From the NCBI RefSeq assembly GCF_011300455.1, contig NZ_CP049869.1:806001-870000 (forward strand): 64,000 bases of DNA, written 5' to 3'. A program made the translations under genes and the position numbers. Below the pieces are notes generated by a model. The model searched no databases and was not told where the DNA came from. It saw only the letters and a list, made by a program, of their open reading frames with translations. Shown here piece by piece: positions 45,688 to 54,742 of the stretch (position 1 is the first letter of the stretch; every line of letters starts with the position of its first letter). The stretch is from Sphingomonas piscis (GTDB lineage Bacteria > Pseudomonadota > Alphaproteobacteria > Sphingomonadales > Sphingomonadaceae).

Positions 45688-46429
45688 ACGGCCATCCTCA
45701 AATATTCGGGCCGCATGGCGGATCAGCCGCCTGCTGCTTTTGCTGATCGGCTACGCAGTCCCGCACATTTGTTGCGTGTGGTTGAGGGGGACGTCTCCCT
45801 GGCCGTATCGCTTTTTGCGTGCAGCCGCGCGCATCTGCGGGCTCGAGGTCCGGTCGGTTGGTCCGAAGCCATATCCGCACACCCTCTTGATCGCGAACCA
45901 TCTCAGTTGGCTCGACATCTTGGTTCTCGGCAGCGCCACGGGCTGTGCCTTCGTGTCCAAAGACCGGCTTGGAAACCGGTTGATCCATTGGCTCGCGGAT
46001 CAGAACAACACCCTTTATGTCGACCGCAGCGCCCGTCGCGCCGCTGGCGATCAGGCGACATCGGTTCAAGCTGCCCTTCAGCGCCGACCACCACTGGCGA
46101 TCTTTCCGGAAGGCACGACCGGCCATGGCAGCGGCCTGCTGCCATTCCGATCCAGCCTGCTGGCCGCGGTGGCGCCACCGCCGCCCGAGGCGCACGTTCA
46201 GCCGGTCGCAATCGACTATCTTTCGTCAGTCCGGGAGGTCGCCTGGTTCGACGAAAGCGGGCGGGCCAATGCCATGCGACTGCTGGGGCGTCAGGGAACA
46301 ATCCCCGTTACCGTGCGCCTGCTGGAGCGTTTGCCGGCCATGACGGACCGCAAGGCACTCGCGGCCTTGGCGCAGGAACGGATTGCCGCATCGCTCGCCG
46401 CTTCAAGTTCGATCAGCCATCCCCTATAG
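45671..46429 (+). CDS. 1-acyl-sn-glycerol-3-phosphate acyltransferase (PlsC-like)
   Basis: About 252 residues. The N-terminal membrane segment (ISRLLLLLIGYAVPHICC) is followed by the acyltransferase motifs NHLSWLD (HX4D) and IFPEGTT. It transfers an acyl chain to lysophosphatidate or a related acceptor at the inner membrane. No ATG is available at the right place; the TTG at 45671, which overlaps the fur end by 17 bases, gives the shortest plausible N-terminus, so the start is uncertain. miaB follows after 10 bases. Confidence 0.87.
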   Translation: MTAIDRRPSSNIRAAWRISRLLLLLIGYAVPHICCVWLRGTSPWPYRFLRAAARICGLEVRSVGPKPYPHTLLIANHLSWLDILVLGSATGCAFVSKDRLGNRLIHWLADQNNTLYVDRSARRAAGDQATSVQAALQRRPPLAIFPEGTTGHGSGLLPFRSSLLAAVAPPPPEAHVQPVAIDYLSSVREVAWFDESGRANAMRLLGRQGTIPVTVRLLERLPAMTDRKALAALAQERIAASLAASSSISHPL

Positions 46430-46439
46430 CGGCAGGCCA

Positions 46440-47762
46440 ATGACTCCCCGCACCTTCCGAATCAAAAGCTTCGGCTGTCAGATGAACGTCTATGACGGCG
46501 AGCGGATGGCTGAACTGCTCAGCCGGCAGGGACTGACTGCGGCGGAAGGCGACAATGCCGATCTGGTCGTCCTCAACACCTGCCACATTCGCGAAAAGGC
46601 GGCCGACAAGGCCTACTCCGACGTCGGCCGCTTGCTTCGGGAGGACGGCTCGAAGCCGCTGGTCGCCCTTGCTGGATGCGTGGCACAGGCCGAGGGCGAA
46701 GAAGCGAAACGCCGGTCCAAGCTGATCGACATCGTCGTCGGCCCGCAAGCCTATCACCGCCTGCCCGAAATGGTGGACGCCGCCAGCCGAGGGGAACGGC
46801 CGGTCGACACCGACATGCCGGCGATCTCCAAGTTCGATGCCCTGCCGCATCGTCGGCGCGCTAACCCAAGTGCCTTCCTGACCGTGCAGGAGGGCTGCGA
46901 CAAATTCTGCACTTATTGCGTGGTGCCTTACACCCGTGGGGCGGAAATTTCGCGACCGTGGAGCGACATCGTCGCCGAGGCCTATTCATTGGTTGAGGCC
47001 GGCGCTCGGGAGATCGTGCTGCTCGGCCAGAATGTGAATGCTTGGAGCGGCGAAGATGATCGTGGCCGCCCGGCGGGTCTCCACACGCTGATCCACGCCT
47101 TGGCGCGCATCGATGGGCTGGAGCGCATCCGCTACACAACCAGCCATCCCACCGACATGAGCGACGCCCTGATCGCCGCGCATGGCGAAGTCGACAAGCT
47201 GATGCCCTATCTCCACCTGCCGGTTCAGTCGGGCAGCGACCGGGTGCTGAAGGCGATGAACCGAAGCCATTCCACGGACAGCTATCTCCGCACGCTGGAG
47301 AAGGTGCGCTCGGCACGACCTGACATTGCGCTGTCGGGTGACTTCATCGTCGGCTTCCCCGGCGAGACGGAGGCCGAGTTCGAGGACACGCTGAGCCTCA
47401 TCGACGAGGTTCGCTACGCCGCCGCTTATTCGTTCAAATATAGCCCCCGGCCCGGCACGCCCGCCGCCAGCATGCAGGAGGATTTCATTTCCAAGGATGT
47501 GATGGAAGATCGCCTCGCCAGGCTTCAGAGCCGTGTGGCGGTGCACCAGCTGGCCTTCAATCAGGCGACGGTGGGCAGCGACACGCAGATCCTCCTTGAG
47601 CGGCCGGGCCGTCGTTCCGGGCAGATGATCGGCCGTTCGCCGTGGCTCCAATCCGTACACGTCGAGACCGGCGCGACCATCGGCGATCTCGTCGATGTCT
47701 CGTTGGTTGCCGCCGGCCCGAACAGCATGACTGGCGCGCTTACGGCCAAGGCCGCCGCCTGA
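46440..47762 (+). CDS. miaB: tRNA-2-methylthio-N6-dimethylallyladenosine synthase MiaB
   Basis: A 440-residue radical-SAM methylthiotransferase. The N-terminal UPF0004 domain has cysteines in SFGCQMNVYDG, NTCHIREKA and LAGCVAQ for the auxiliary cluster. The radical-SAM motif is CDKFCTYCVVPYTRG, and the C-terminal TRAM domain starts near residue 375. It adds the methylthio group at A37 of tRNAs reading U-starting codons. The ATG at 46440 is the family start. The stop overlaps the phoH start by one base. Confidence 0.96.
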   Translation: MTPRTFRIKSFGCQMNVYDGERMAELLSRQGLTAAEGDNADLVVLNTCHIREKAADKAYSDVGRLLREDGSKPLVALAGCVAQAEGEEAKRRSKLIDIVVGPQAYHRLPEMVDAASRGERPVDTDMPAISKFDALPHRRRANPSAFLTVQEGCDKFCTYCVVPYTRGAEISRPWSDIVAEAYSLVEAGAREIVLLGQNVNAWSGEDDRGRPAGLHTLIHALARIDGLERIRYTTSHPTDMSDALIAAHGEVDKLMPYLHLPVQSGSDRVLKAMNRSHSTDSYLRTLEKVRSARPDIALSGDFIVGFPGETEAEFEDTLSLIDEVRYAAAYSFKYSPRPGTPAASMQEDFISKDVMEDRLARLQSRVAVHQLAFNQATVGSDTQILLERPGRRSGQMIGRSPWLQSVHVETGATIGDLVDVSLVAAGPNSMTGALTAKAAA

Positions 47763-48751
47763 TGGCCCGCCGCGACGCTGCCGGGCCCGACCGCGCCCGC
47801 CTCGAACTCGAGTTCGAACAGCCGTACCTCATCGGACCGTTGTTCGGCGATTACGACCGGCACCTGATCACCATCGAGAACCACTTCGGCGTGCACATCG
47901 CCGCACGCGGCAACCGGGTGCAGATCGAAGGCGATGCGGACAGCGCAGCGCGCGCGCGGGAAGTCTTGCTTGGCCTTTATAACCGCCTCGATGAAGGTCA
48001 GGACGTCGACGCCGCTGCGGTGCAGGCGGTGCTCGGCATGGCCTCTCAGCCGGTCCTCGATGGAATCGTTCACCAGGAGGTGGGCTCGCCGCCGCGCGTG
48101 ATGATCCGCACGCGCAAGAAGACCATTGTTCCCCGCTCCGCGGTCCAGACGGAGTATATGGAAGCGCTGGCCGGCGAGGACATGATCTTCGCGCTTGGGC
48201 CCGCAGGCACCGGCAAAACCTACCTGGCAGTGGCACAGGCCGTGGCGCAGATGATTTCGGGCAGCGTCGACCGGCTGATCCTGTCGCGTCCCGCGGTTGA
48301 GGCCGGCGAGCGTCTGGGCTTTCTGCCCGGCGACATGAAGGAGAAGGTCGATCCTTATCTTCGCCCGCTCTATGACGCACTCTACGACATGCTTCCGACC
48401 GAGCAGGTTGAGCGGCGCATAGCTTCCGGGGAAATCGAGATCGCGCCGATCGCCTTCATGCGCGGCCGAACGCTCAACGACGCCTTCATCATCCTTGATG
48501 AGGCGCAGAATACCACGCCCGCGCAGATGAAAATGTTCCTGACGCGCTTCGGCATGCGATCCCGGATGGTCATCTGTGGGGACCCCAACCAGGTCGACTT
48601 GCCTGACCCGGGCAAGTCAGGTCTTGCCGATGCGGTATCGCGCCTGTCGGGCGTGAAAGGCATCGCCACGGTGAAGTTCAGCTCGGCCGATGTCGTCCGC
48701 CACCCGTTGGTCGGCCGCATCGTCGACGCTTACGAAGGACCGGGCGCGTGA
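47762..48751 (+). CDS. phoH: PhoH-like ATPase
   Basis: A 329-residue P-loop protein: KH-like N-terminal part (about 30-110), then the PhoH ATPase domain with Walker A LGPAGTGKTYLAVAQA, SRPAVEAGERLGFLPGD, Walker B FIILDEAQNTTPAQMKMFLTR and MVICGDPNQVDLP. It is thought to act in RNA metabolism with YbeY, encoded next. The start at 47762 (TGATG with miaB) avoids a long overlapping upstream frame. Confidence 0.95.
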   Translation: MARRDAAGPDRARLELEFEQPYLIGPLFGDYDRHLITIENHFGVHIAARGNRVQIEGDADSAARAREVLLGLYNRLDEGQDVDAAAVQAVLGMASQPVLDGIVHQEVGSPPRVMIRTRKKTIVPRSAVQTEYMEALAGEDMIFALGPAGTGKTYLAVAQAVAQMISGSVDRLILSRPAVEAGERLGFLPGDMKEKVDPYLRPLYDALYDMLPTEQVERRIASGEIEIAPIAFMRGRTLNDAFIILDEAQNTTPAQMKMFLTRFGMRSRMVICGDPNQVDLPDPGKSGLADAVSRLSGVKGIATVKFSSADVVRHPLVGRIVDAYEGPGA

Positions 48752-49254
48752 TGCTGGACATCGCCATCGAAGCCGATTCGGAGTGGGACAGTAGCAGCGG
48801 CTGGGAGGCGCTGGTGCGCCGCGCCGCTGAAGCCGCTATCGCCGAAAGCCTCTTCCCGCACCTCGCTTCGACTGAGCGTTCGGTTGAGCTTTCCGTCAGG
48901 CTGACCAGCAACGAAGAGGTACGTGCCTTGAACGCCCAGTGGCGTGACAAGGACAAGCCGACCAACGTCCTATCCTTTCCGCTCGCCGAGGCCGACGAGC
49001 TAGAGGCTGAGGCGCATGACGGGCCGGAGCTGATGCTCGGCGACATCGTACTGGCCCATGGCGTCTGCAGCACCGAGGCCAAGGACAAGGCAATCAGCAT
49101 GGAGGCGCACGCCTCTCATTTGCTGGTGCACGGCACACTCCACTTGCTTGGCTACGATCACGGCGACGATGATGAGGCGGCCGACATGGAAGCGCGCGAG
49201 GTGCGAGCTCTCGCCCGCCTTGGGATTGCCAATCCCTATGCGGAGGCGCGCTGA
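48751..49254 (+). CDS. ybeY: Endoribonuclease YbeY (rRNA maturation factor)
   Basis: A 167-residue zinc enzyme for 16S rRNA 3' maturation and ribosome quality control. The metal site is HLLVHGTLHLLGYDHGDD, preceded by LNAQWRDKDKPTNVLSFP and LGDIVLA. The ATG at 48751 overlaps the phoH stop (GTGATG leaves a GTG one codon earlier as alternative). It lies in the conserved phoH-ybeY-corC run, and its stop overlaps the corC start by one base. Confidence 0.95.
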   Translation: MLDIAIEADSEWDSSSGWEALVRRAAEAAIAESLFPHLASTERSVELSVRLTSNEEVRALNAQWRDKDKPTNVLSFPLAEADELEAEAHDGPELMLGDIVLAHGVCSTEAKDKAISMEAHASHLLVHGTLHLLGYDHGDDDEAADMEAREVRALARLGIANPYAEAR

Positions 49255-50132
49255 TGGCCACGCGTAGCGACGACGACGGTGGGTCGCGCATCTGGCGCGG
49301 CGTTCGTCACCTCATTTTCGGCGACGAGAGCGAACCCACGCTCCGCGACCAGATCGAAGAAGTGATCGATGAAGCCGAGGGCAGCCGACCGCAGTCTGGC
49401 GACCTGACGCCTCACGAGCGGCAGATGCTGCGCAACCTGTTGCACTTGGACGACCGCACCGCGGGGGACATCTGCGTTCCGCGCGGGGAGATCATGTCGG
49501 TCGCTTCGACGATCAGCTTCGACGATCTCGTCGCCGCTTTCGCCGATGCCGGCCATAGTCGTCTGCCGGTCTACGGCGAGAGCCTCGACGAGGTGATCGG
49601 CATGGTTCACATCAAGGATGTGTTCATGGCCAATGTCGATAAGAGCCGCGACCGCGCCATGACTGCCCTGCTCCGCAATCCCCTCTTTGTGCCTGAATCG
49701 ATGGGCGTGCTCGACCTTCTCGCTCGCATGCGCGCCGAGCGGGTCCACCTCGCCATCGTCGTCGACGAGTTCGGCGGGACGGAAGGTCTCGTCACCATCG
49801 AAGACGTCGTCGAGGAGATCGTCGGCGACATCGAGGATGAGCATGACGAGCAGGAGGGCGCCATGCTCGTGATGCTCGACGATGGCATCTGGGAAGCGGA
49901 CGCGCGGCTGGAAATCGAGGAGCTGGCAAGCACGGTCGACGCCCGGCTCGTCAGCGAAGAGGATGATGTCGATACGCTTGGCGGCCTCGCCTTCCTGCTC
50001 GCTGGCAAAATTCTTCAGCCGGGCGATTCGGTATGCCATGCCAGCGGCTGGCGGCTGGAATCGATTGCCGCCGATTCCCGGCGCATCCTTCGGCTCAGAC
50101 TGCACGCACCGGATGGTAGCGCACAGGAATAA
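49254..50132 (+). CDS. corC: CorC/HlyC-type CBS-domain protein (hemolysin family)
   Basis: A 292-residue cytosolic protein with two CBS domains (about 70-195; ICVPRGEIMSVASTISFDDLV, SRLPVYGESLDEVIGMVHIKDV, VVDEFGGTEGLVTIEDVVEEIVGDI) and a C-terminal CorC_HlyC FAD-like domain (about 205-285). Linked to Mg/Co efflux and, in other bacteria, to membrane homeostasis. It lacks the membrane DUF21 domain found in longer paralogues, as usual for the ybeY-linked gene. Confidence 0.93.
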   Translation: MATRSDDDGGSRIWRGVRHLIFGDESEPTLRDQIEEVIDEAEGSRPQSGDLTPHERQMLRNLLHLDDRTAGDICVPRGEIMSVASTISFDDLVAAFADAGHSRLPVYGESLDEVIGMVHIKDVFMANVDKSRDRAMTALLRNPLFVPESMGVLDLLARMRAERVHLAIVVDEFGGTEGLVTIEDVVEEIVGDIEDEHDEQEGAMLVMLDDGIWEADARLEIEELASTVDARLVSEEDDVDTLGGLAFLLAGKILQPGDSVCHASGWRLESIAADSRRILRLRLHAPDGSAQE

Positions 50133-50196
50133 GCGCGGCTTGCCGTTGCCGCCGATGTGTAGGATTATCGAAGAAACCCAAGGCTATGGAGATATC

Positions 50197-50625
50197 ATGA
50201 TCGCTCGTTTCGCTCTCGTTGCGCTCGCCTGCTGTGCAAGCAGCGCCGTCGCCCAAAGCGGCAATTGGATGGTCGACCTTCCAGCCTCCCCTCCCGCCAA
50301 GCCGGCCGCCGCTGCCACCGGCTCGGGTCCCTCGCTGAAGGCCGGCACGGAAGTGAAGCTTGCGCTCGCTCCGGCAGCCAAGGGCAAGAAGCTGGGCGTT
50401 GGTCAGCGCGTTCCGCTCACGGTCGCATCCGACGTGAAGCTTGGCTGGACCACGGTCATCCCGGCAGGGACCGAGGCCGAGGGCGAAGTAACCGCAGTGA
50501 ACGGCGGCGACCTCACGGCCAAGCCGCTGTACGTCCGCGTGAAGGGCAAGGCGGTTAAGCTCGCCGGCACCTTCGGCTCCAGCGGCAAGGCAACACTGGG
50601 CGAAGACCTCAAGGTCAACAACTAA
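50197..50625 (+). CDS. Hypothetical exported protein
   Basis: A 142-residue protein with a signal peptide (about 1-20, SSAVAQ), a Pro/Ala linker and a small beta-rich domain built on repeated Lys/Val strands (AGTEVKLALAPAAKGKK, VASDVKLGWTTVIPAGTEAEGEVTAV, KAVKLAGTFGSSGKATLG). I know no function. It sits between corC and lnt, which are usually adjacent, so it may be a lineage-specific insertion. Lys-rich, basic, probably periplasmic. Confidence 0.65.
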   Translation: MIARFALVALACCASSAVAQSGNWMVDLPASPPAKPAAAATGSGPSLKAGTEVKLALAPAAKGKKLGVGQRVPLTVASDVKLGWTTVIPAGTEAEGEVTAVNGGDLTAKPLYVRVKGKAVKLAGTFGSSGKATLGEDLKVNN

Positions 50626-50643
50626 GTCGCAAGCAGCTTGACC

Positions 50644-52184
50644 ATGTTCGCTCGCCTCGCGCGCCATTCGGGAGTGGCGGCGCTGGCGGTTGGAGCGGTG
50701 TCGGCACTGGCGTTCGAGCCGATCGGCTTCACTCCGCTGATGCCGATCGCCATCGCCTTGCTGTGCGCCTTGCTGTCGCGCGCTGAAACGGCTCGGCAAG
50801 CTCTGCTGGTCGGCTGGCTGTTCGGTCTTGGCCAGTTCGTGGTTGGTCTGAACTGGCTTCCGACCTCCTTCACCTATCAGGCGAACATGCCCGCCTGGCT
50901 GGGCTGGCTCGCTCTTTTGCTGCTCTCGATTTACCTTGCGGTCTTTCCGGCGCTTGCAACCGGATTGGCGTGGCGAGTGGGCCGCAGAAATCCGATGGCC
51001 CTGGTGGTGGCTCTCGCGGGCACGTGGGGCTTGACCGAATGGCTGCGTGCAACTGTCTTCACCGGTTTCGCATGGAACCCGCTGGCGGCTTCCGCCGTCG
51101 GCGAGACCCGCTTCCTGGTTCCATTGATCGGCACCTATGGCGCATCGATGTTCATCGCTCTCGTGGGCGGTGGCATCTGGCTCATGGTAGAGCGCAGGAG
51201 CCGCGCCTTGTTCGCCATCGCCGCTGCAGGGATCGCGGCGGGCTTCGCCATCGGTGTGATCTTCGAACCCCCGGCCTCGGCCAGCAAGGCCGTCAGGATC
51301 GTTCAACCCAACATCGGGCAGGAACAGAAATGGCGTCCCGGACTCGCCGATGACGCCTTCGCGCGCCTGGGGCGGCTATCGGTCGGCGGCGCCACTTCGC
51401 CCCGGCTGCTGTTCTGGCCCGAAGTGGCTGTGCCGCAACCGTTTCAGCTAATCGACTCGACCGGCTCCGGTGCCTCAGTGCCACTCCCCCGGCACAGCGG
51501 GCGGCATCCGTTCTGCGCCCGGGCGACCTGTTGTTGACCGGCGCCTTCGCCATCATCGCCGACCCGCTCGGCCGCGTAACGGGAGAGACCAACAGCGTTG
51601 TCGCGCTAACGACGGAGGGCAGAATCCTCGACCGGTACGACAAGGCTCATCTGGTGCCCTACGGCGAATATCTGCCGATGCGGCCGCTCCTCGAAACGAT
51701 CGGGCTGTCGCAACTCGCGCCCGGTCAGGGGGACATCAGCTATGGTCCCGGGCCGGCAACCATGACCTTGCCAGGCTGGGGCAAGGTCGGTCTTCAGGTC
51801 TGCTATGAGATCATCTTCTCCGGCAAGGTGGTGGACCGGAACGACCGGCCCGACTTCATCTTCAACCCGTCCAACGACGCCTGGTTCGGGCGCTGGGGTC
51901 CGCCGCAGCACCTCGCCCAGGCGCGGCTCCGGGCCGCGGAGGAGGGGCTTCCCGTAATTCGGTCCACCCCGACGGGAATTAGCGCGATCGTCGATGCACG
52001 GGGAAGGATCATCAGCTCCCTGCCTTGGCGCACAGCCGGTGTCATCAACGGCACCATTCCATCGCCAACGAGCCGCTTCACACCCTTCGGATGCGTCGGC
52101 AACGTCATTCCATTGTCGCTCGCGGCATTGCTGATCATCGCCGCCATTGCCCTGTCGTCGCGGCAACGCTATCGGGCGACATAA
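50644..52184 (+). CDS. lnt: Apolipoprotein N-acyltransferase Lnt, frameshifted at 51486-51490
   Basis: Two overlapping frames make one Lnt of about 513 residues, the enzyme that adds the third acyl chain to lipoproteins. The first half has the membrane helices (e.g. GLNWLPTSFTYQANMPAWLG, GFAWNPLAA) and the nitrilase-domain Glu in LFWPEVAVPQ. The second has the Lys in DKAHLVPYGEYLP and the Cys in VGLQVCYEIIF, so the catalytic triad is split across the break. One more C in the CCCCC run at 51486-51490 joins VPLP to PAQRAASVLRPGDLLLTG. Lnt is normally essential in Gram-negatives, so an assembly error is likely. Confidence 0.93.
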
Positions 52185-52196
52185 GGATTTCCTTAT
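52181..52196. promoter_or_regulatory. Inverted repeat upstream of metK, SahR-like operator candidate
   Basis: ATAAGGATTTCCTTAT has 7-bp perfect arms around TT and overlaps the lnt stop, 50 bases before metK. AT-rich dyads of this shape before metK and ahcY are recalled for ArsR-family SahR-type regulators of the methionine cycle. The recall is not backed by a search, and no such regulator is in the window. Confidence 0.4.
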
Positions 52197-52246
52197 ATCG
52201 TTAAGTCCGTGACACACGGCCCTTTGTTCGAGGACCTCTACCTTCC

Positions 52247-53458
52247 ATGCGCACTTCCTACCTCTTCACGTCCGAATCGGTTTCCGAAGGCCACCCCGAC
52301 AAAGTCGCGGACCAGATCAGCGACGCGATCGTCGACCTGTTTTTGTCCAAGGACCCGGAAGCGCGCATCGCGTGCGAAACGCTGACCACCACTCAGCTCG
52401 TGGTTCTCGCGGGTGAGATCCGGTGCAAGGGCGTTTATGAAAATGACGCCTGGGCGCCGGGCGCGAAGGAAGAAATCGAAACGGCCGTTCGCGACACGGT
52501 GAAGCGTATCGGTTATGAGCAGGACGGCTTTCACTGGGAAACGCTGACCTTCCACAACAATCTGCACGGCCAGTCGGCCCACATCGCGCAGGGCGTCGAC
52601 GCCAGCGGCAACAAGGACGAAGGCGCCGGCGACCAGGGCATCATGTTCGGCTTTGCCTGCGACGAGACGCCGGATTTGATGCCGGCAACCCTTTACTACA
52701 GCCATAAAATTCTGGAGCGCATGGCAGCCGACCGCCATTCGGGTGTGGCACCGTTCCTTGAGCCTGACGCCAAGAGCCAGGTCACCTTGCGCTTCGAGAA
52801 TGGCAAGCCGGCAGCGGCGACGGCGATCGTCGTCTCGACGCAGCACGCCAAGGGCTACGACCAGGGTGAGCAGGAGGCGGAGCTTCACAATTATGTGAAG
52901 AGGGTCGTTGCCGACATTCTCCCGGCCGAGCTGCTGAGCGATGAAACCGTCTACCACATCAACCCGACCGGCTCATTCGAGATCGGTGGGCCTGACGGGG
53001 ACGCCGGCCTTACCGGCCGCAAGATCATCGTCGACACGTACGGCGGCGCGGCTCCGCACGGTGGCGGCGCGTTCTCGGGCAAGGACCCGACCAAGGTCGA
53101 CCGCTCGGCCGCCTACGTATCGCGCTACCTGGCGAAGAATGTCGTCGCTGCGGGCCTGGCGACCCGCTGCACTATCCAGCTTGCTTATGCGATCGGCGTG
53201 TCGGCCCCGCTTTCGCTCTATGTCGACACGCACGGCACCGGCACCGTCGGCGACGATCAGATTGAGGCCGCCATCGGCAAGATCGAGAAGCTCGGCGGTC
53301 TGACCCCGCGCGGAATCCGCACGCACCTTGGCCTCAACAAGCCGATCTATTCGAAGACGGCCGCCTACGGTCACTTCGGCCGCAAGGCGGAAGGCGACTT
53401 CTTCCCGTGGGAGCGGACCGACCTCGCCGAGGATCTCAAGGCAGCGCTGAACGCCTAA
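52247..53458 (+). CDS. metK: S-adenosylmethionine synthetase
   Basis: A 403-residue enzyme that makes S-adenosylmethionine from methionine and ATP. Motifs: [24 protein letters not shown], the loop [21 protein letters not shown], and the C-terminal [27 protein letters not shown]. The length and start are standard. Its stop overlaps that of the convergent DUF2231 gene by 4 bases. An AT-rich inverted repeat lies about 50 bases upstream. Confidence 0.97.
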   Translation: MRTSYLFTSESVSEGHPDKVADQISDAIVDLFLSKDPEARIACETLTTTQLVVLAGEIRCKGVYENDAWAPGAKEEIETAVRDTVKRIGYEQDGFHWETLTFHNNLHGQSAHIAQGVDASGNKDEGAGDQGIMFGFACDETPDLMPATLYYSHKILERMAADRHSGVAPFLEPDAKSQVTLRFENGKPAAATAIVVSTQHAKGYDQGEQEAELHNYVKRVVADILPAELLSDETVYHINPTGSFEIGGPDGDAGLTGRKIIVDTYGGAAPHGGGAFSGKDPTKVDRSAAYVSRYLAKNVVAAGLATRCTIQLAYAIGVSAPLSLYVDTHGTGTVGDDQIEAAIGKIEKLGGLTPRGIRTHLGLNKPIYSKTAAYGHFGRKAEGDFFPWERTDLAEDLKAALNA

Positions 53459-53943
53459 CGCACAGAGGTGGTGGCAGGCTCGTCGTCGGTGTCGTGGACG
53501 CCGACGCGATGCTTGTAGACGAGATCGCCACCCTTCCAGCCGCTGTAGCCAAGCACGACCACCGCCGCGAGCGACAGGAAGACGCCCAACGAACCCACGC
53601 CATCGTCGGCGGCATCGTTGCTGAGCCGCGTAACCAGGTTGATGATCTCGATCACGACCACGGCAACGTTTGCCATCATATGCTTCAGCGCGTCGCCGGT
53701 GCGGCGGATGCGGTCGTCGCCCATATAATCGATGATGCCCGTGGTCGCGGCCAGCGCTGCCGTGGCAATGCCAAAGCCGAGCAGCCACTTCGATGCTTCC
53801 GGCCAGCCGCTGTTGTCGGTCGCAAGAAAGATAACATCGGTCACCAGCGCGCCGATGAAGCAGGCGATGGGCAGCGGAACGAGCATCGGGTGCATGGGGT
53901 GCCCGGCGATCTGCGCCGTGCTCTTAGGGTTCCTGCCGTTCAT
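53455..53943 (-). CDS. DUF2231 membrane protein
   Basis: A 162-residue protein with four hydrophobic segments ([75 protein letters not shown]) and the HPMHPM start typical of DUF2231. Function is unknown; relatives often occur near redox proteins. The ATG at 53943 with GGGAGAG upstream is preferred to a longer frame that overlaps the trmB leader. It is convergent with metK and divergent from trmB. Confidence 0.85.
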   Translation of the reverse strand: MNGRNPKSTAQIAGHPMHPMLVPLPIACFIGALVTDVIFLATDNSGWPEASKWLLGFGIATAALAATTGIIDYMGDDRIRRTGDALKHMMANVAVVVIEIINLVTRLSNDAADDGVGSLGVFLSLAAVVVLGYSGWKGGDLVYKHRVGVHDTDDEPATTSVR

Positions 53944-54044
53944 CCAAACTCTCCCTGTTACCTGAAAGCTCAACGAACGCCCCGATGCGAAGTTGGATGC
54001 TTGGCGTTGAGCCCGCGCGCTTAGGGCTTTAGGCGCATCGTCCC

Positions 54045-54742
54045 ATGACCGCGCACAAACCCGGCGATCCAACCACCCTCAACCGCCTGTACGGCCGTTC
54101 CAGCGGGCACAAGCTGCGCGCGGGTCAGCAGGAACTCATAGACAAGCTGCTGCCGCAGATCAGTGTTCCCGAGGAAGGCGAGATCACGTCGGCCGGACTC
54201 TTCGGCGATCCCCGCCCCTTCATTTCGAGATCGGGTTCGGCTCGGGCGAGCATCTTGCGTATCGCGCCGACCTGCTGCCCGATCACGGCTTCATCGGCGC
54301 CGAACCGTTCCTCAACGGCGTCGCGGTTGCCCTTACCCACCTCCGCGACCAGAACCTGCGCAACGTGCGGCTGTGGCATGGCGATGCGCTGCAGGTCCTC
54401 CGGCGCGTGCCGGACGGCGCGCTGAGCTTTCTTTACCTGTTGCACCCGGATCCCTGGCCGAAAGCGAGACATTCGAAGCGGCGAATGGTCAACGACGGAC
54501 CGCTTCGTCTGTTCGCCGACAAGCTGAAGGCGGGCGGCGAACTCCGCATCGCAACCGACCATCCCGTCTACTTGGAATGGACGTTGATGGTCATGCAGCG
54601 CTGGACGGCGACGTTCCAGTGGTTGGCCGAGAAGCCGTCAGACTTCCTCGACCCGCCAGGGGGCTGGATCGAGACCCGTTACGGCGCCAAGTCGCGCCGT
54701 CAGGGACGCCGGCCTTATTATCTGCGGTATCGGAAGTTCTAG
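54045..54742 (+). CDS. trmB: tRNA (guanine-N7-)-methyltransferase TrmB, frameshifted at 54215-54218
   Basis: Two frames form one TrmB of about 232 residues, which methylates G46 of tRNA. The first frame gives RLYGRSSGHKLRAGQQELID up to FGDPRP. The second continues HFEIGFGSGEHLAYRADLLP (SAM-binding), then RLWHGDALQVLRRVPDGALSFLYLLHPDPWPKARHSKRR and a C-terminal TRYGAKSRRQGRRPYYLRYRKF region. One extra C in the CCCC run at 54215-54218 gives RPLHFEIGFG. Both halves are fully conserved, so the break is probably an assembly error. Confidence 0.92.

Noticed and set aside
52185..52246. A SAM riboswitch before metK
   Set aside because: The 62-base leader is too short and shows none of the stems or conserved loops I know for SAM-II or SAM/SAH riboswitches.
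54215..54218. Programmed frameshifting in trmB
   Set aside because: No slippery heptamer or downstream pseudoknot is evident, TrmB is not known to use frameshifting, and four other genes here show the same kind of homopolymer loss.
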